Below are positions 36,466 to 46,600 of a DNA stretch of 64,000 nt, one piece after another (positions within the stretch are counted from its first letter, which is position 1; every line of letters begins with the position of its first letter). Both the position numbers and the translations under genes were made by a program. Origin of the DNA: Pontibacter sp. G13. Its GTDB lineage: Bacteria; Bacteroidota; Bacteroidia; J057. Under the pieces are notes generated by a model. The model searched no databases. It saw nothing but the letters and a program-made list of their open reading frames with translations, and was not told the origin of the DNA. The stretch covers positions 5,146,001 through 5,210,000 of the forward strand of contig NZ_CP134696.1 in NCBI RefSeq assembly GCF_031851795.1, written 5' to 3'.

Positions 36466-38316
36466 CTATTCCGCCGATGCTTCCTTTTTTCCGAAATCAG
36501 CCTCCAATGGGATGAATGCGGTGGCCAAGAATGCTGGAACGGTGGCAATCACCACCCAGATGAAGAAATTGCCGTAACCGACCAATTCTTGCATCCAGCC
36601 ACTCAACATGCCCGGAATCCACATACCCATAGCCATGATTCCGGTTCCGAAGGCATAATGGGCGGTTTTGTAGGGACCTTTGGCGACATAGATCAAATAC
36701 ATCATCATCGCCGTGAATCCAAACCCATATCCAAACTGTTCAATCACCACCGAAATTCCGATCGGAATCATGCTGGAAGGTTGCACCAGAGATAGGTAGA
36801 CATAGACGAGGTTGGGGAGGTTTATGGCCAAAACCATCCACCAGAGCCATTTTTTCAAGCCATCGCGAGAGACTAGGTAGCCTCCCAAGATTCCGCCGGT
36901 AATCAATCCCAGTACGCCGATTCCGCCATAAACGAAGCCAACTTCTGCCGTGGTCAACCCCAGTCCGCCCAATTCACGGGCATCCAACAGGAAGGGGGAG
37001 GCAATCTTGGCCAATTGTCCTTCCGCAAAACGATAGAGGAGAATGAATGCCAGAATAGCCCAGATTTTTGGTCTGCGGAAGAATGAGCTGAGCATCGCTC
37101 CCAATTCCCGAAAGACTTGCTTGCCGCTGGGAGTATCTGTATGCTCGGTCTCCACTTTGGGCATGGCCCATCGGTGAAAGAACGCCAAGCCGAGCATGAG
37201 GATGGCCGACAAGAAGAAGGTCATCTGCCATGCTAGGCGGGTATTGCCGGAAGTCGCTTGGAAGGTAGCCTGATTCGGTTGGTTGAGGTTGGGGTCTTGG
37301 CGGAACACCAGCGTGGCGGGTTGATCCCAGTTGGTCTGGTTGAATACCAGGCGATTGCCCTCAATGAGTTTGATGGTGTTGTCGCCTTGATCGAGGGAAA
37401 TATGCACCACGACCGAATCCTCGGCGGGTTTTGCTGCCAATCGAAGATAAGAGAAGGCAAGTCCGGTGTGCGCCTTCGAATAGGAGATTTCTTGCTCTCC
37501 AAAGTTGGCTTTGATCCAAGCTCCCAATGGCGTGGAAACATGTGTGCTCCACCAACTAGGGGAGGTGTCCGAGGACTGAGCAGCAGCCGTGGGACGAACT
37601 ACGCCCACAGCTAGATTTCGTTGTTTGGCTAATTGGATGAGCGAATCGGCTTGAGCGGCTGGGAGATTGTTGAGAGGAAGCTCGGAAGGCCCCATCACCC
37701 AGATTCCCTCGTGATTCTCTTGCTGGTCAAATACGATAGAATCGATTTCCAATAGGCGAGGCTGCTCTGCCGTTTCTACCGCTTGGATCACAATGGGCTG
37801 AGCGGGTAGTCCTGTGGAGGATTCGATCGTACCAGCTAAAATGACCAACAAACCTTGCCCGGTCAGCATGGCAAGTCGATAGAAGAAACTCCTAATTCCT
37901 ACGAAGAAGGATTGATTTCCTTCATCCAACGCAATCATATAGAACCCATCCGCCGCAATGTCATGGGTAGCGGAGGAAAACGCCATCAGCCAGAAGAAGA
38001 TCAGGGAGTATTTGAAGAATTCCGGCCCCGGTATGGTCAGCCCGATACAGGCCAGGGAGGCCCCCAAGATGAGTTGCATGGTGAGTGTCCACCAGCGTTT
38101 GGTTTTGAAGATGTCTACAAACGGACTCCAGATCCACTTGAACATCCAAGGGATATATAGCCAGCTCGTGTAGAGGGCTAGATCTGTATTGGAGATCCCC
38201 AGTCGCTTGTACATGATGGTGGAGACGATCATGATGAGCATGTAGGGAAGCCCTTCAGCAAAATACAGGGAGGGGATCCACCGCCAAGGGTGTTTGGGCG
38301 CGGGAGTGGTAGCCAT
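36466..38316 (-). CDS. AmpG-like muropeptide permease (MFS) with large external insertion
   Basis: 616 residues from the ATG at 38316 (an in-frame ATG at 38412 adds 32 basic residues). The N-terminus matches AmpG (PSLYFAEGLPYMLIMIVSTI, TSWLYIPWMFKWIWSPFVD, SSATHDIAADGFYMIAL). Five membrane segments are followed by about 195 mostly soluble residues (about 165-361), including a beta-rich stretch with LVFNQTNWDQPATLVFRQD, before the sixth segment. By topology this insert lies outside the membrane. The remaining helices follow, ending near residue 600. AmpG imports GlcNAc-anhydroMurNAc peptides, and the GH3 enzyme encoded next would process them. Confidence 0.85.
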   Translation of the reverse strand: MATTPAPKHPWRWIPSLYFAEGLPYMLIMIVSTIMYKRLGISNTDLALYTSWLYIPWMFKWIWSPFVDIFKTKRWWTLTMQLILGASLACIGLTIPGPEFFKYSLIFFWLMAFSSATHDIAADGFYMIALDEGNQSFFVGIRSFFYRLAMLTGQGLLVILAGTIESSTGLPAQPIVIQAVETAEQPRLLEIDSIVFDQQENHEGIWVMGPSELPLNNLPAAQADSLIQLAKQRNLAVGVVRPTAAAQSSDTSPSWWSTHVSTPLGAWIKANFGEQEISYSKAHTGLAFSYLRLAAKPAEDSVVVHISLDQGDNTIKLIEGNRLVFNQTNWDQPATLVFRQDPNLNQPNQATFQATSGNTRLAWQMTFFLSAILMLGLAFFHRWAMPKVETEHTDTPSGKQVFRELGAMLSSFFRRPKIWAILAFILLYRFAEGQLAKIASPFLLDARELGGLGLTTAEVGFVYGGIGVLGLITGGILGGYLVSRDGLKKWLWWMVLAINLPNLVYVYLSLVQPSSMIPIGISVVIEQFGYGFGFTAMMMYLIYVAKGPYKTAHYAFGTGIMAMGMWIPGMLSGWMQELVGYGNFFIWVVIATVPAFLATAFIPLEADFGKKEASAE

Positions 38317-38670
38317 GTGGTCGGATTCGAATCGTTGGAATAACGAATTTACGAATTTTTTGACAGCAGGGCGAGGTGGCAAAATCCGGATAATGATATA
38401 CCATTTGCGCATTCCAAGTCATTCTGGAGATGGCATCAGTACGTTGCACTTTTTCGGGGAAGCATGCAAATATGCACAGTTGAACAGCGTTTGGGAACTG
38501 CTTCGGGATTGGTAAGATCGGGTCTGCGAAGTTTCGTGCATGGTTTTTGCACATTCGCAGATTGAGGAATTTCGAGGAGGAATACAGATCCTTGTTACTG
38601 CCTTCTGCGAATTGATTGAAATAAGTGGTATTTTTACGATACCTTTTGCTGGTTTTAAGCCTTTGCACCT
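38317..38670. other. divergent intergenic region between ampG-like and PBP1A genes
   Basis: About 354 bp that must hold both promoters. TACCTTTTG near 38640 is one base longer than the Bacteroidota -7 box and may serve PBP1A. AT-rich near-repeats occur around 38341 (AATAACGAATTTACGAATT). No gene is supported. Confidence 0.4.
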
Positions 38671-40980
38671 ATGAGTGAATTTTCTCATGAGGAAAATCCG
38701 GAGTTGAACCTGCCTGCTAATGAAGGTGATACTCCCGCCACACCGGAACCTGCCAAGCCCGAAAAACGTGCTTGGTTCAGCCCGAACTTTGCCTGGCCAC
38801 GCCGAATCTTTCTGGGACTGATTGGGGTGGTTTCCCTCGCTGTGCTGGTCTTTTTGTTGGTCGTTTCCTCCGACCTCCCACCGATGGATTTGATCGAAAA
38901 TCCGGACTCAGACCTTTCCACACAGGTTCTTTCCGCCGATGGAGTTGTTCTACAAAAATTCTATTCGCGCGAAAACCGGGTGACTGTAAAACTCAACGAA
39001 ATCTCTCCCCACGTAGTCAATGCCTTGATTGCGACGGAGGATGTGCGTTTTTACAAACACTCCGGAATCGACCCAAAATCCTTCTTCACCATCTTGAAAG
39101 ATGTGGTGACCGGAGACGAAGTGCGGGGTGGTTCGACCATCACGATGCAGTTGGTCCGGAACCTCTACGACGAGGTTGGGAACAAAAGCACCATTGTCCG
39201 GAAGGTCATGGAATACTTGGTTTCCGCCTATATCGAGCGCCGATTCACCAAGCTCGAAATCATGGAGGCCTATCTCAATACGGTCAACATTTACGGAAAC
39301 TCCTACGGAATCGAGACCACGGCCAACCGACTCTTCGACAAATCCGCCAAGGATCTGACCGTGGAAGAAGCCGCCATGGTGGTAGGTATGCTCAAAGGGC
39401 AGGGCGTTTATAACCCATTCCGCCATCCTGAGACTACTCAGAATCGCCGAAACACGATCTTGGGCCAGATGGTGAAATACGAGTTTCTCGATTCCACCCA
39501 AGTCGATGTAGACAGCATCAAGGCTATTCCGCTAGAAGCTTCCCTCGTACGTCAGGAGCAATCACACGTCAAAGGATTGGCGCCTTACTTCCGTGAAAAA
39601 GTCCGAGAGGAATTGAGCAAATGGTGTAAGGATAATGACTACAACCTGTATACGGATGGTCTGAGAGTCTATACGACTTTGGATTCTCGGATGCAGTTGG
39701 CCGCTGAAACTGCGGTGAGAGAGCATTTGTCCGATCTGCAAAAGATATTTGACGATGTAGAGGATCATGGAGATCGCCATTACAAGAAGGACCCTTCCAT
39801 CTTGGTGGACTTGAAAACCCGTTCCTACCGATATATCAAAGCCAAGCGTGCTGGCAAATCGCCTTCCGAAATCGAGAAGGAGTTCCGCACCAAGCGCAAT
39901 ATGACCATCTTCACTTGGGAAGGAGAGCGGGATACCGTGATGAGTCCGCTGGATTCTATCCGCCACTATGCGCGATTCTTGGAGACAGGGATGGTTTCAA
40001 TCGATCCTACCACTGGCCAAATCAAGGCTTGGGTTGGAGGTATCGATTACAAGCATTTCAAATACGATCATGTTGCCAAGGGTAAGCGTCAGGTAGGTTC
40101 TACCTTCAAACCATTTGTGTATGGTACCGCGGTCACTTATGGACACACCCCTTGCGATAAATACCTGAACCAGCCCGTAACCTTTGAGGTGCCGGGCGGA
40201 ACTTGGACTCCGAAAAACTCCGGTGGAGAAATCGGCGGTCTGATGACCCTTCGTAAAGCAATGGCCAATTCCGTCAACTTGGTGACTGCCCAGTTGATGA
40301 AAGAGGTAGGCCCTCCTTCCGTTGCAGAGTTTGCCTACAACATGGGGATCAAAACCAAACTAGATGAGGTTCCTTCTTTGTGTCTCGGTACGACGGATTT
40401 GAGCGTGTTGGAATTGACCGGTGCCTACTCCACGTTTGCCAACAGAGGAACTCGGATTGAACCCTATTTCATCACCCGAATCGAAGACAAAAATGGCAAT
40501 GTCCTTGCAACCTTCCATCCGCAAGCCAAGGAGGTTTTGAGCCGTGAGCAAGCATTCCTGATTGTGGAATTGCTCAAAGGGGTTGTAGATCAGGGAACTG
40601 GGCAGCGTCTCCGTTATCGCTACAAATTCAAAAATGAAATCGGCGGTAAAACCGGAACCACTCAAAACCAGTCTGATGGATGGTTTATGGGGGTAACGCC
40701 AAACTTGGTTACTGGAGTTTGGGTAGGTTGTGCAGATCGTCGGATGCGTTTCCGCTCGATTAAATATGGACAGGGTGCCAATATGGCCCTGCCAATTTGG
40801 GCGCTCTATATGCAAAAAGTCTATGAAAACTCTGCGATTGGCTTGGTTCAGGAACCATTCCAGCGTCCAGAGGGGCTAAACATCGACTTGAGTTGTGGAA
40901 TGGCTGCGGATACGATGAGTACCACGCCTGTAGAGGAAGATCCATTCGAGCCATCTGTAGATGATATTGACGATTTTTAA
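38671..40980 (+). CDS. penicillin-binding protein 1A (bifunctional transglycosylase/transpeptidase)
   Basis: 769 residues. A Pro/Glu-rich cytoplasmic tail (1-35) and one membrane anchor (about 45-68) lead to a GT51 domain. Its catalytic Glu is E123 in ATEDVRFYKHSGID, with GGSTITMQLVRNL and RRFTKLEIMEAYLN. The transpeptidase has S477-T-F-K480 (GSTFKPF), S534-V-N536 and K660-T-G-T663. It polymerises and cross-links peptidoglycan on the outer face of the inner membrane. It is divergent from the murein-recycling pair, so synthesis and recycling genes share one intergenic region. The C-terminal tail is acidic (EEDPFEPSVDDIDDF). Confidence 0.95.
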   Translation: MSEFSHEENPELNLPANEGDTPATPEPAKPEKRAWFSPNFAWPRRIFLGLIGVVSLAVLVFLLVVSSDLPPMDLIENPDSDLSTQVLSADGVVLQKFYSRENRVTVKLNEISPHVVNALIATEDVRFYKHSGIDPKSFFTILKDVVTGDEVRGGSTITMQLVRNLYDEVGNKSTIVRKVMEYLVSAYIERRFTKLEIMEAYLNTVNIYGNSYGIETTANRLFDKSAKDLTVEEAAMVVGMLKGQGVYNPFRHPETTQNRRNTILGQMVKYEFLDSTQVDVDSIKAIPLEASLVRQEQSHVKGLAPYFREKVREELSKWCKDNDYNLYTDGLRVYTTLDSRMQLAAETAVREHLSDLQKIFDDVEDHGDRHYKKDPSILVDLKTRSYRYIKAKRAGKSPSEIEKEFRTKRNMTIFTWEGERDTVMSPLDSIRHYARFLETGMVSIDPTTGQIKAWVGGIDYKHFKYDHVAKGKRQVGSTFKPFVYGTAVTYGHTPCDKYLNQPVTFEVPGGTWTPKNSGGEIGGLMTLRKAMANSVNLVTAQLMKEVGPPSVAEFAYNMGIKTKLDEVPSLCLGTTDLSVLELTGAYSTFANRGTRIEPYFITRIEDKNGNVLATFHPQAKEVLSREQAFLIVELLKGVVDQGTGQRLRYRYKFKNEIGGKTGTTQNQSDGWFMGVTPNLVTGVWVGCADRRMRFRSIKYGQGANMALPIWALYMQKVYENSAIGLVQEPFQRPEGLNIDLSCGMAADTMSTTPVEEDPFEPSVDDIDDF

Positions 40981-41010
40981 GAATAGGGCAAACATTCGCC
41001 TTTGATACAA

Positions 41011-41047
41011 AACTCCCAAGCGATCCAAATTGCTTGGGAGTTTTTTT
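41011..41047 (+). terminator. intrinsic terminator of the PBP1A gene
   Basis: AACTCCCAAGC and GCTTGGGAGTT form an 11-bp perfect stem followed by seven T, 30 bp after the stop codon. Confidence 0.92.
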
Positions 41048-41179
41048 GATCTGAAAATCAGGAAGTCTGGTGTCAAGTTGATCTGCAAAAACTACCAAAT
41101 AGGACTCATTTGGTCCCAAAATTCTGACATGTGAATAGGATATCCGAGGGGGATGAATTTAAGATTGCAGAGTCTGTCC

Positions 41180-41211
41180 GTTGCAACCCAAGTATCAAGA
41201 TTGTACCTTTG
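41180..41211 (+). promoter_or_regulatory. Bacteroidota-type promoter of the 218-aa gene
   Basis: GTTG at 41180-41183, then a 20-nt spacer, then TACCTTTG at 41204-41211. This is an exact match to the -7 consensus TAnnTTTG with a good -33 element. Transcription would begin near 41218 and leave a leader of about 115 nt before the 41333 ATG, containing a 20-codon ATG-TGA mini-frame (41234-41296). Confidence 0.7.
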
Positions 41212-41332
41212 CGAGGCTACACTGAATTTGTATATGAGTTGTACGGGTTTGTTGGTAACAGGCACCCTGCAGCAGGCGTTTCATGAACAGCAGTGAAAAC
41301 GTAGTCAGCAATCATTCAAATCGTCCCTTTCT

Positions 41333-41989
41333 ATGATACATGCCACGGATCTCAGCAAGATGATAAACAAGAATGGAGGTAACTTGCTGGATAGTATCTC
41401 CATCGATGATATTCGCCCATATTGGAGACTGCGTCTTCAGTTGCTCTCTGGTGATATCACGGAGAATGAAAAATTTCAAGAGGAGTTCAAGAGCTTCTAT
41501 GGCATTTCTGGCATCGGGGTGAACAAGGAGTTCATGGACAACTTCTACCAGGTGCTTGAAAACACCAAGCAGGCCGAAAGAATTGATTTTAGGAGCATGC
41601 ATACGGCCGTGTTCGGACCGCGCCCCAAGCGTAAGCTTTCTTCCCCACAATTTGGCTTCTTGTCCAAGATCGCCAACCTTGTGGATCCAAGCTATCCGAT
41701 CTACGACAATTATGTAGCCGAACTATTCGGATTTGACCGCCCAACGCAAACTCGTCTGGAATCGCGTGAGCGCCTCAGCATCTACTTGGAATTCTATAAC
41801 CATCAACGAAGCATCTACCGTGAATGCGTCGAAGAAGGTATGATCAAGAATCCCATTACGGTGTTCAAGATCTTGCTCAAAAAGTACAAAGACGATGAAT
41901 TCCCTGAAGCAACCTTGCCGGATATGAAAAAAATGGATTATCTCGTGGCAGTGGTAGCTAAGTTCAAGGAAAAGCAATCACTCGTCTAA
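41333..41989 (+). CDS. conserved-looking protein of unknown function, possibly helix-hairpin-helix fold
   Basis: 218 residues, soluble, no signal peptide, mostly helical. The stretch SPQFGFLSKIANLVDPSYPIYDNYVAELFGF (about 104-135) resembles the 'P-x-YPIYD-x-x-V' segment of small HhH-GPD/OGG-fold-like proteins annotated as hypothetical in other bacteria. I cannot confirm a catalytic Lys-Asp pair. It sits at the edge of the accessory block at 41-50 kb, with its own promoter and terminator. The gene is well supported by composition and signals; the function is unknown. Confidence 0.75.
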   Translation: MIHATDLSKMINKNGGNLLDSISIDDIRPYWRLRLQLLSGDITENEKFQEEFKSFYGISGIGVNKEFMDNFYQVLENTKQAERIDFRSMHTAVFGPRPKRKLSSPQFGFLSKIANLVDPSYPIYDNYVAELFGFDRPTQTRLESRERLSIYLEFYNHQRSIYRECVEEGMIKNPITVFKILLKKYKDDEFPEATLPDMKKMDYLVAVVAKFKEKQSLV

Positions 41990-41994
41990 CCCAC

Positions 41995-42064
41995 ATGCCT
42001 CCGATTCTGTCGGGGGCATTTCTTTTTCAAGGGAATCAGGTACGTGGCACTTGATTCCCTTTTT
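41995..42064 (+). terminator. double terminator after the 218-aa gene
   Basis: The first stem is ATGCCTCCGA with TCGGGGGCAT, followed by TTCTTTTT (41995-42026). The second is AAGGGAATCA with TGATTCCCTT, followed by TTTCT (42029-42064). The convergent VWA gene ends 28 bp further on. Confidence 0.8.
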
Positions 42065-42091
42065 CTATGGGGAAATGAGGCTCTGATAAGG

Positions 42092-43237
42092 CTATGGAAG
42101 AAAGTCTCGCTGCTCCAGCGGGAGTCGGGTACCTTGAATCGCCGCGGCCATCAAGCCCGGAAAGGCATCAGGGGTACATCCAAAGGTCGGAATCTTCAAA
42201 TCTGCAAACTCCTGTGCCATCTGGGCATCATAGAATGGCTTGCCCTCATCGCTCAGTGCCAATAGGGTGATGAATTGTACCCCGCTCGCCTTGAGCTTCA
42301 TAGCTTGCTTGATCAGATTTCGTCGATTGCCCCCTTCGTAAAGATCCGAGATGAGCACAAGGATCGTGTCCTTGGGACGGTGAATCCAAGATTCACAGTA
42401 AGCCAACGCTCTGCAAATATCCGTTCCTCCTCCTAGCTGCACCCCGAAAAGCAAATCAACTGGATCTGAGAGCATTTCGGTCATATCCGCAACCTCCGTG
42501 TCAAATGCAACCATTCGTGTCTTGATGGACTGCATAGAGGCCATGACGGCCCCGAAAACGCTGGCATATACTACAGAAGTTGCCATGGAACCGCTTTGGT
42601 CCACACACAGGATCACTTCCTTCAATGCGGAGCCTTTCCGCCCCATCCCAATCAATCGCTCAGGAATGACCGTCCCATACTCGGGTTGATAGTGCTTGAG
42701 GTTGGCTGCGATGGTTCGAGGCCAATCAATTTCTCGAAGTTTGGGGTGAATGTTTCGGGTGTGTCTGCTCAAAGCGCCTTTGACAGCCTGAATCATGGGA
42801 AGCTGTAAACGCTTCAATAGATCATCGACAATCCGCTGCACGACTTGTCGAGCGGTAGATTTGGTCCGCTCTGGAATGACCTGCTTGAGCGATACGAGGG
42901 TAGCCGCTAAATGCACGTCAGGCTCGATATGCTCCAGAATCTCTGGCTCTAGGAGCATTTGTTTAAGCCCCAAACGCTCCATGGCGTCGCGTTGGAGGAC
43001 TTGCACGACAGAAGAAGGAAAGTAGGTCCGGATATCCCCGAGCCAGCGGTTCACATAGGGTTTGGAAGAACCCAAGCCACCTGATCTAGAAGAATTGGCA
43101 TCATAGAGCGCTTCGAGGGTACGATCAATTCCCATGGAGTGGGCGTCCAATTCTACCTCAGTGCCATCGGCCTCGCCACCGCCGAGAATCATTCTCCAGC
43201 GTTTTAGTCTATCGTCCAGGGGGGCTTTCTCTTCCAT
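42092..43237 (-). CDS. VWA-domain protein (YehP-like)
   Basis: 381 residues, cytoplasmic. The N-terminal 200 residues are helical, with GTEVELDAHSMGIDRTLEAL as in YehP-type proteins. The VWA domain (about 205-375) has an intact MIDAS: D213-x-S215-x-S217 (CVDQSGSMATS), Thr in GGGTDICRAL, and Asp in LISDLYEGG. VWA proteins of this class usually work with a MoxR-type AAA ATPase as metal-dependent adaptors. No MoxR is present here. Instead the gene lies 52 bp downstream of a cytochrome-b5-like gene and, before that, a KAP ATPase gene, all in one direction. Confidence 0.85.
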   Translation of the reverse strand: MEEKAPLDDRLKRWRMILGGGEADGTEVELDAHSMGIDRTLEALYDANSSRSGGLGSSKPYVNRWLGDIRTYFPSSVVQVLQRDAMERLGLKQMLLEPEILEHIEPDVHLAATLVSLKQVIPERTKSTARQVVQRIVDDLLKRLQLPMIQAVKGALSRHTRNIHPKLREIDWPRTIAANLKHYQPEYGTVIPERLIGMGRKGSALKEVILCVDQSGSMATSVVYASVFGAVMASMQSIKTRMVAFDTEVADMTEMLSDPVDLLFGVQLGGGTDICRALAYCESWIHRPKDTILVLISDLYEGGNRRNLIKQAMKLKASGVQFITLLALSDEGKPFYDAQMAQEFADLKIPTFGCTPDAFPGLMAAAIQGTRLPLEQRDFLP

Positions 43238-43288
43238 GTGATGGGAATGAAGACGAAGATAAGAATTGTATCCAAATTGCCAATAAAA

Positions 43289-43540
43289 TTAGCGAAAAGG
43301 ATAGCCCTTCAATTTTCCGACCTTTGGGAGTCGCTTGAATACCATGCTTCCATGTGGGGCGCTGATGAGTTCTTCGGTCAGATCTTGGCCTGCCCAATGG
43401 CCGTAGTGAATGCCTTGGCGCCAATGACGGCTGTTGGTGCAGTCGTAGATGATTCCTTTGTATGCCACCCAGATTTCAGGCTTCTCACTGCCATTCCGAA
43501 GGGCGAGTTGTCCACGGCTGTATTCTTCAAGTTCCTCCAT
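43289..43540 (-). CDS. cytochrome b5-like haem/steroid-binding domain protein
   Basis: 83 residues, a single domain. The family pattern is clear: YSRGQLALRNGSEKPEIWVA, GIIYDCTNSRHW, GIHYGHWAGQDLTEEL and APHGSMVFKRLPKVG. Candidate haem ligands are His45 or His48 and His63. It lacks a signal peptide and membrane anchor, so it is cytoplasmic. It lies 72 bp after the KAP ATPase gene and 52 bp before the VWA gene. It would bind haem or a sterol-like ligand and could pass electrons or sense redox state; that is inference. Confidence 0.8.
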   Translation of the reverse strand: MEELEEYSRGQLALRNGSEKPEIWVAYKGIIYDCTNSRHWRQGIHYGHWAGQDLTEELISAPHGSMVFKRLPKVGKLKGYPFR

Positions 43541-43611
43541 GCTCCATCAATTTTGAGCAAATAAACGATCTGCTTCCCGATTCTGGGAATATTCTCCCAA
43601 CAATTTATCGG

Positions 43612-46600
43612 TTACCAAATATTGCAGACCAAGGCTCTAAATAGCCGTGTGGATGCTTGTGGGAAAAACCAGAGGATTTCGAGTAGGTCCTTGTCGAGCA
43701 ACCACCGGATTCGTTCGGGAATTTTGTGCGAATCGTCTTGCGCTTGAATGTACCCCTTCCATAATTCGTACAGCTCAATCATAGCCTGTTTCCGGGTTGA
43801 GGATTGGCCCAAGTTCGATTGGAGGGAGGCAGGTACTTGGGCTCGGAATCCTTCTGCTAGGGAGTCTATCCACTGGGCCTTTTCCTCCGAATTGTTGGTT
43901 TGAATCCAGCCATCTTCTTCCTCCCACTGAATCCACCGGACCATCTGAGGCCACCGGAGCGAAATAGTCAGCCACTTGGCTAGGGCAGTGGTCGAAGCCA
44001 TGGGATCGCCCTTGGTTTTGCGAAGTATCTGCAACGCGCTGTAGTACCTGAGCATGTTGGCAAACCGTTTCAAGCTTCTGGGGGAAGGATCGAGGAAGGG
44101 GGCAAATCGCCTGATTTCATCCCTGATCTCTTGTGAATCCTTGTTTTCCTCCAAAGCTACTTCCAATACCATCGCATCGACTTCTTCCATAGAAAAGGAT
44201 TGCTCGGCCGCGGCCCGGACATTTTCCTGTAGATCTTGAGAGGCATGCAAAATCGCTGCTGCCTGTTTTTTGATTCGTTCTTGCTCTGGTTTGGATCTGG
44301 CTTTGATCTTTTGGGTGGGATTCGGGACTTCTTCCGTAGGACCGACCTTGGGCTGAAACATCTGCTTGAGGAAATACGCTTTCTCCTCGTCGTTGAGCGT
44401 CGGAATGAATACAGGAAGCTGGATGAATTTGTCCAAAAAATACCAACCTACCGATCCAAGCCTTAGCTCTCGACTGCTGAGGTTTCCCTGAATCTGGCTG
44501 TAAGCCGCATCGAGAGATGCCGCCACAACCTGTCCATCCATGCCGATGACGAAGTAGCATTTGTGGTTGTACTTGGCATTCATCATGAGGTTAATGGCCT
44601 CAATGACTTCCACCACCTTTTTGGGAGAGCAACGATCCAAATCATCGATGAAGATCACGGCAGGGGCATCCTTGTGGACCAACAGATCAAATACCCGTTC
44701 CAAATCCTCCTCGACATGATGAAAATTGCCCAAGCGCTCCTCATAGTTGGGCTGCGTCAAATACGGCTTGATGTATTCCGTCAAGGAGGCGGATTGGTGT
44801 TTGAGGTACGATTGGATTCCCTTGGCAAAGCTCAAGGCTCCCGTGAGGCCGGGAATGGTCATTCTCCAATCCGCGGCAAGACTATTTTTCGTCAGCATCA
44901 GGAGCATGGCTACCGCTGATACGGCGGAGATAAGTGCCCAAGGAGCCAATTTCAGGATGAGATATTGGAGGAGTTCGCGCCGCATTTTGGGCAGGTCTAG
45001 GCGCTTGTATTGCAAGGCCAGCCAAAACTCCTGCTTGGTCCATGCATTGGGAAGATGATCGACCAGACCCGTGATGATGGCGTGCGCCATTCCGGCGTAG
45101 ATCTGATCTGTGCTATGGTATTTCCACGGGTTAAACCAAATCACTGGATACTCGAGCTGGGTATTTGCATCCAATTCGAAATGGCCTTTTTTCGAGAGCC
45201 AACTGGCAATGGTTGTACCCTTGACGGGGGTTGGTTCGGCTTCTTCTTGAACGATTTCTTTTTCCCGCCTGGCAGCAATTTCATCCTGAATGTACCGCAT
45301 CAAGGTGGTTTTGCCTTGTCCCCACGGCGCTAGAATGCCCACGGTCAATGGAGGGAAGGAAGCCTTGTCTGCGATGATATCAGCGATGGGCTTGGCATAG
45401 TTGCGATACCCCAACCAATCTTTTCTGGCCCACTGGTCGGAATGAAGCTTGGTTTGGGTTTCGAAGAGTTGGTTGGAATCTGGGCTGGCAGACGTATGCC
45501 GAGGTTCGGGTTTGAGGGAATTGAGTCGCATTTGCTCCGCCTGGTCCGACTCACCCAATTGTTCGTAGAGGTCGGCCAATTGCTCATACTGCGTGGGCAG
45601 GGTGGCGATTTGCTCCGCATCGGTGAGAAACTTGCCGATGATGGCGATATTGGATTTGGCCTCTAGGTGCATCTGGGCTTGCCGTGTGAGCATACCGAAT
45701 TGCTCGATAGGACCGGGAGAAGGGCCCAGTTGCTGAATGGCCTCCAGGGATTCTTCCGCCAATGCTGCCAGCGATTCTTGCCCCAATTCATGATAGTTTC
45801 GAATGGCCCGTTTCCAGATGATGGGACGATGTGAATGCCCGAGAGCGTCCTGAATGTCCGCAATGGCTTCATCTAATTTATCCGCCTCCATCCAGAATTC
45901 AGCTCGGTCAATGAGGAGGTTGGCTCGGTCGTCAGGCGCCTGGACCGAGAGGAGCCTGAGGTCGATCTCTTCGATGGGGTCCATTTCCGCTGATTCAGGA
46001 GCGGCCTGCGAATAATCAGTGGATTCGGTTTCTGCGGAAATATTGGGGAAATCCTCGATGTCGAAGGTATCAGAGGGAGCTTTTTGCGTGGCTTGGGAAG
46101 AATGGTCATTACCTCCAACGAGGTTCGAAAACCCTTCTGGAAGTTTGTGGGCTGGTTTTGTAATTCCTGCTTCGCTGCCCTTGGAGATCACTTGCTCCCA
46201 ATAGGCAAACATGTCCAAAAGCGAGGCCTTGATCAAGCGTTGATTGCGTATGTAGTCCTCCCTGGTTAACAGCCCCTCTTGGTAGAATTTTTTGTTGTAA
46301 TCGTTGTCTACCTTAAGTCCGAAAAAATCATTTCCCAATTCACTTTCTCCGGGTAAATAGTCCAGTAATTCAATCAGGGCCTCATCCAGATGCTCAGGAT
46401 CAGCTTCCCGGATCAAACCTGAAAACTTCGGGATGACACTCAAAAAGATCTGGTAGTCTTTATCGGAGTAGTCTGGCGGCACGATTCCGACCGTTTCGGG
46501 ATGCTGAGCATTTGGAAATGAGGAGTAAGTTTGGACATCCGCTTCCGTCCATTTCCCTAGCCAGTCCTTCAATTTACCCCTGACTTGCTCCCGCTGATAG

